From NCBI GenBank assembly GCA_947589345.1, contig CANQAC010000003.1:1-64000 (forward strand): a stretch of DNA of 64,000 nucleotides, given 5' to 3'. Source of the DNA: an uncultured Akkermansia sp. Lineage in GTDB: Bacteria > Verrucomicrobiota > Verrucomicrobiia > Verrucomicrobiales > Akkermansiaceae. The position numbers were made by a program, and so were the translations under genes. The notes under the pieces were generated by a model. The model was not told the origin of the DNA. It did no database searches and saw only the letters and a program-made list of their open reading frames with translations. Positions 62,656 to 64,000 of the stretch are shown here, one piece after another (position 1 is the first letter of the stretch; each line of letters starts with the position of its first letter).

Positions 62656-63471
62656 TTACAACGCTTGAAGTTGCTTAAAAAGCTCCGGCACGCCGCTCTC
62701 TCGTTCGACTTCATCCCATGACGGCACCGGCTCCTCCCCAATAAAGATCCTCCAGTCACGCTTCAATACCTCCTCCATTTCCCTTTCTTTTTCGCTCAAT
62801 TTGTTCGCATCCACCACAGAGGAGAACGGCGAGGCATATAGCCAATATCTAAGCGCCTGTAGCTGCCGCGCATACAGCGCAAGCCTCGCGTGAATAACGA
62901 CAATCGGCGGTTTCTTTGCACCGATGGATTCTACATCCGACCTGATGGTGGCCACGAGGTCGCCCAAACTGCCACGCTCAACACCTTGGGGATTCAACGC
63001 TAGCACCACCTTTTTCCTTCTCAGCCGTTTCTGATAAAAAACTTTTTGCCGCTCTTCGAGACCGTATGCTCGGCAAACATAAATAATGTGGGAGACCTCC
63101 TCAATGCTCCTCTCTCTATACTCCGCCGCTTCCTGAGACTCGCCTGCCGAATCAAATCCAGGCGTATCCCTCACTATGCACCCTAGCTCCTCTAATATCG
63201 GTGTGCGCAAAAAGTAATTCTGCTCGCATTCCGTGGAAATGACATCCAAGATCGGCAGTGCATGGAGCGAAAAGTCCTTTTTCTTTTGCCTTGGCAGACG
63301 TATCTGTACATACTCTTCTTTAGCGGAGTCGCTCAGCGCCGCACAAGTTCTCCGCCATGGGGAACAGCACCCTAGCCCCGGCATCTCTCGACCTCCGCAC
63401 AAATAGGAGAACAGCGTGGATTTACCTGTTTGGTAATCCCCCAGTAGCAAAACTGTTTCTCCTTTTCTCAT
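62656..63471 (-). CDS. G-domain-only dynamin-like GTPase (A')
   Basis: G1 LLLGDYQTGKSTLFSYLCGGREM, G3 VRDTPGFDSAG; about 271 aa from MRKGET; no long helical C-terminal half. Confidence 0.75.
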   Translation of the reverse strand: MRKGETVLLLGDYQTGKSTLFSYLCGGREMPGLGCCSPWRRTCAALSDSAKEEYVQIRLPRQKKKDFSLHALPILDVISTECEQNYFLRTPILEELGCIVRDTPGFDSAGESQEAAEYRERSIEEVSHIIYVCRAYGLEERQKVFYQKRLRRKKVVLALNPQGVERGSLGDLVATIRSDVESIGAKKPPIVVIHARLALYARQLQALRYWLYASPFSSVVDANKLSEKEREMEEVLKRDWRIFIGEEPVPSWDEVERESGVPELFKQLQAL

Positions 63472-63583
63472 AAAGTATGCCTTGAGTCTCACACCCCCAG
63501 TTCTCCCTTCCTCCCGGAGGAGGCGCGACCACCATGAGGTAGTCGCGCCAGCTCCAGAAATAGTCCGGCTGGCAATGCCCCTA

Positions 63584-64000
63584 TCACAGGGCTGCCATCC
63601 ACTGCTTGCAAAGAGTAATCTTCTCTTGCAGCTGTGCCTTCTCCTCCTCCGTGACAGTGCCACTACGTGCCATCTGTACGGCGTGCTCCATCTCGGAGAA
63701 ACCGCCGTTTTGCATCGCCTTTTCAGATATCTGCTCAATGATGGCATCAAACCGCTGTGCGATTTTCTTCGTGATTTCGTCGGAACACTTCGCGAAGTAC
63801 TCTCCAAGCTGCGGAGTTAATTGTCCCTTGGCTATGTTTGCCATGATGGCTGTAGGTAACACCTTTTTGAGGAGCGGCAGTTTTCCGAGGAAAAAGCGTA
63901 CGATTAAATCCGTGAAGAAACCACCAGGTATAAACTCCCCAGAAAATATGTAATCTATAATGGTGATGAGTGTACCCGGCACCATCTTAATGGCTTTCAA
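63584..64000 (-). CDS. C-terminal part of a further dynamin-family GTPase (B'), truncated by window end
   Basis: FIPGGFFTDLIVRFFLGKLPLLKKVLPTAIMANIAKG...EYFAKCSDEITKKIAQRFDAII aligns by eye with the C-terminus of 60941..62635. Confidence 0.75.
   Translation of the reverse strand: MKAIKMVPGTLITIIDYIFSGEFIPGGFFTDLIVRFFLGKLPLLKKVLPTAIMANIAKGQLTPQLGEYFAKCSDEITKKIAQRFDAIIEQISEKAMQNGGFSEMEHAVQMARSGTVTEEEKAQLQEKITLCKQWMAAL

Overview
The window is about 64 kb of a bacterial chromosome. Gene content (LPS/Kdo genes, OmpA-like proteins, single-subunit carB, speA) would fit a Verrucomicrobiota/Akkermansia-like genome, but that placement is inference only. Positions 1-50 kb are mostly housekeeping genes: carB, mscS-like, hemC, M3 peptidase, gdhA, HtrB/LpxL-like acyltransferase, M23 peptidase, two OmpA-family proteins, UvrD/PcrA-type helicase, DEAD-box helicase, ruvC, tilS, fabH, nrdR, mntP, speA, parB, hisC, kdsB, uppS, kdsA, an lptC?/giant lptA-like/lptB block, rubrerythrin, thiE and mnmA. 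From about 51 kb the content becomes accessory: an ankyrin protein, a CxxCxGxG zinc-ribbon protein, small membrane proteins, a degenerate 33-bp repeat element, and a minus-strand multi-gene cluster (55.27 kb to beyond 64 kb). That cluster holds four dynamin-like GTPase genes in an alternating B'-A'-B-A order, an LRAT-type (NCEHF) thiol hydrolase/acyltransferase, a single-TM protein, a small protein and a Gly-rich multi-pass membrane protein. It is the best candidate for an undescribed system. A second signal runs through the window: many first-in-operon genes have a good sigma70-type promoter whose -10 box ends only 6-9 nt before the start codon, which predicts leaderless or near-leaderless mRNAs. 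No tRNA, rRNA, CRISPR array or transposase was recognised.
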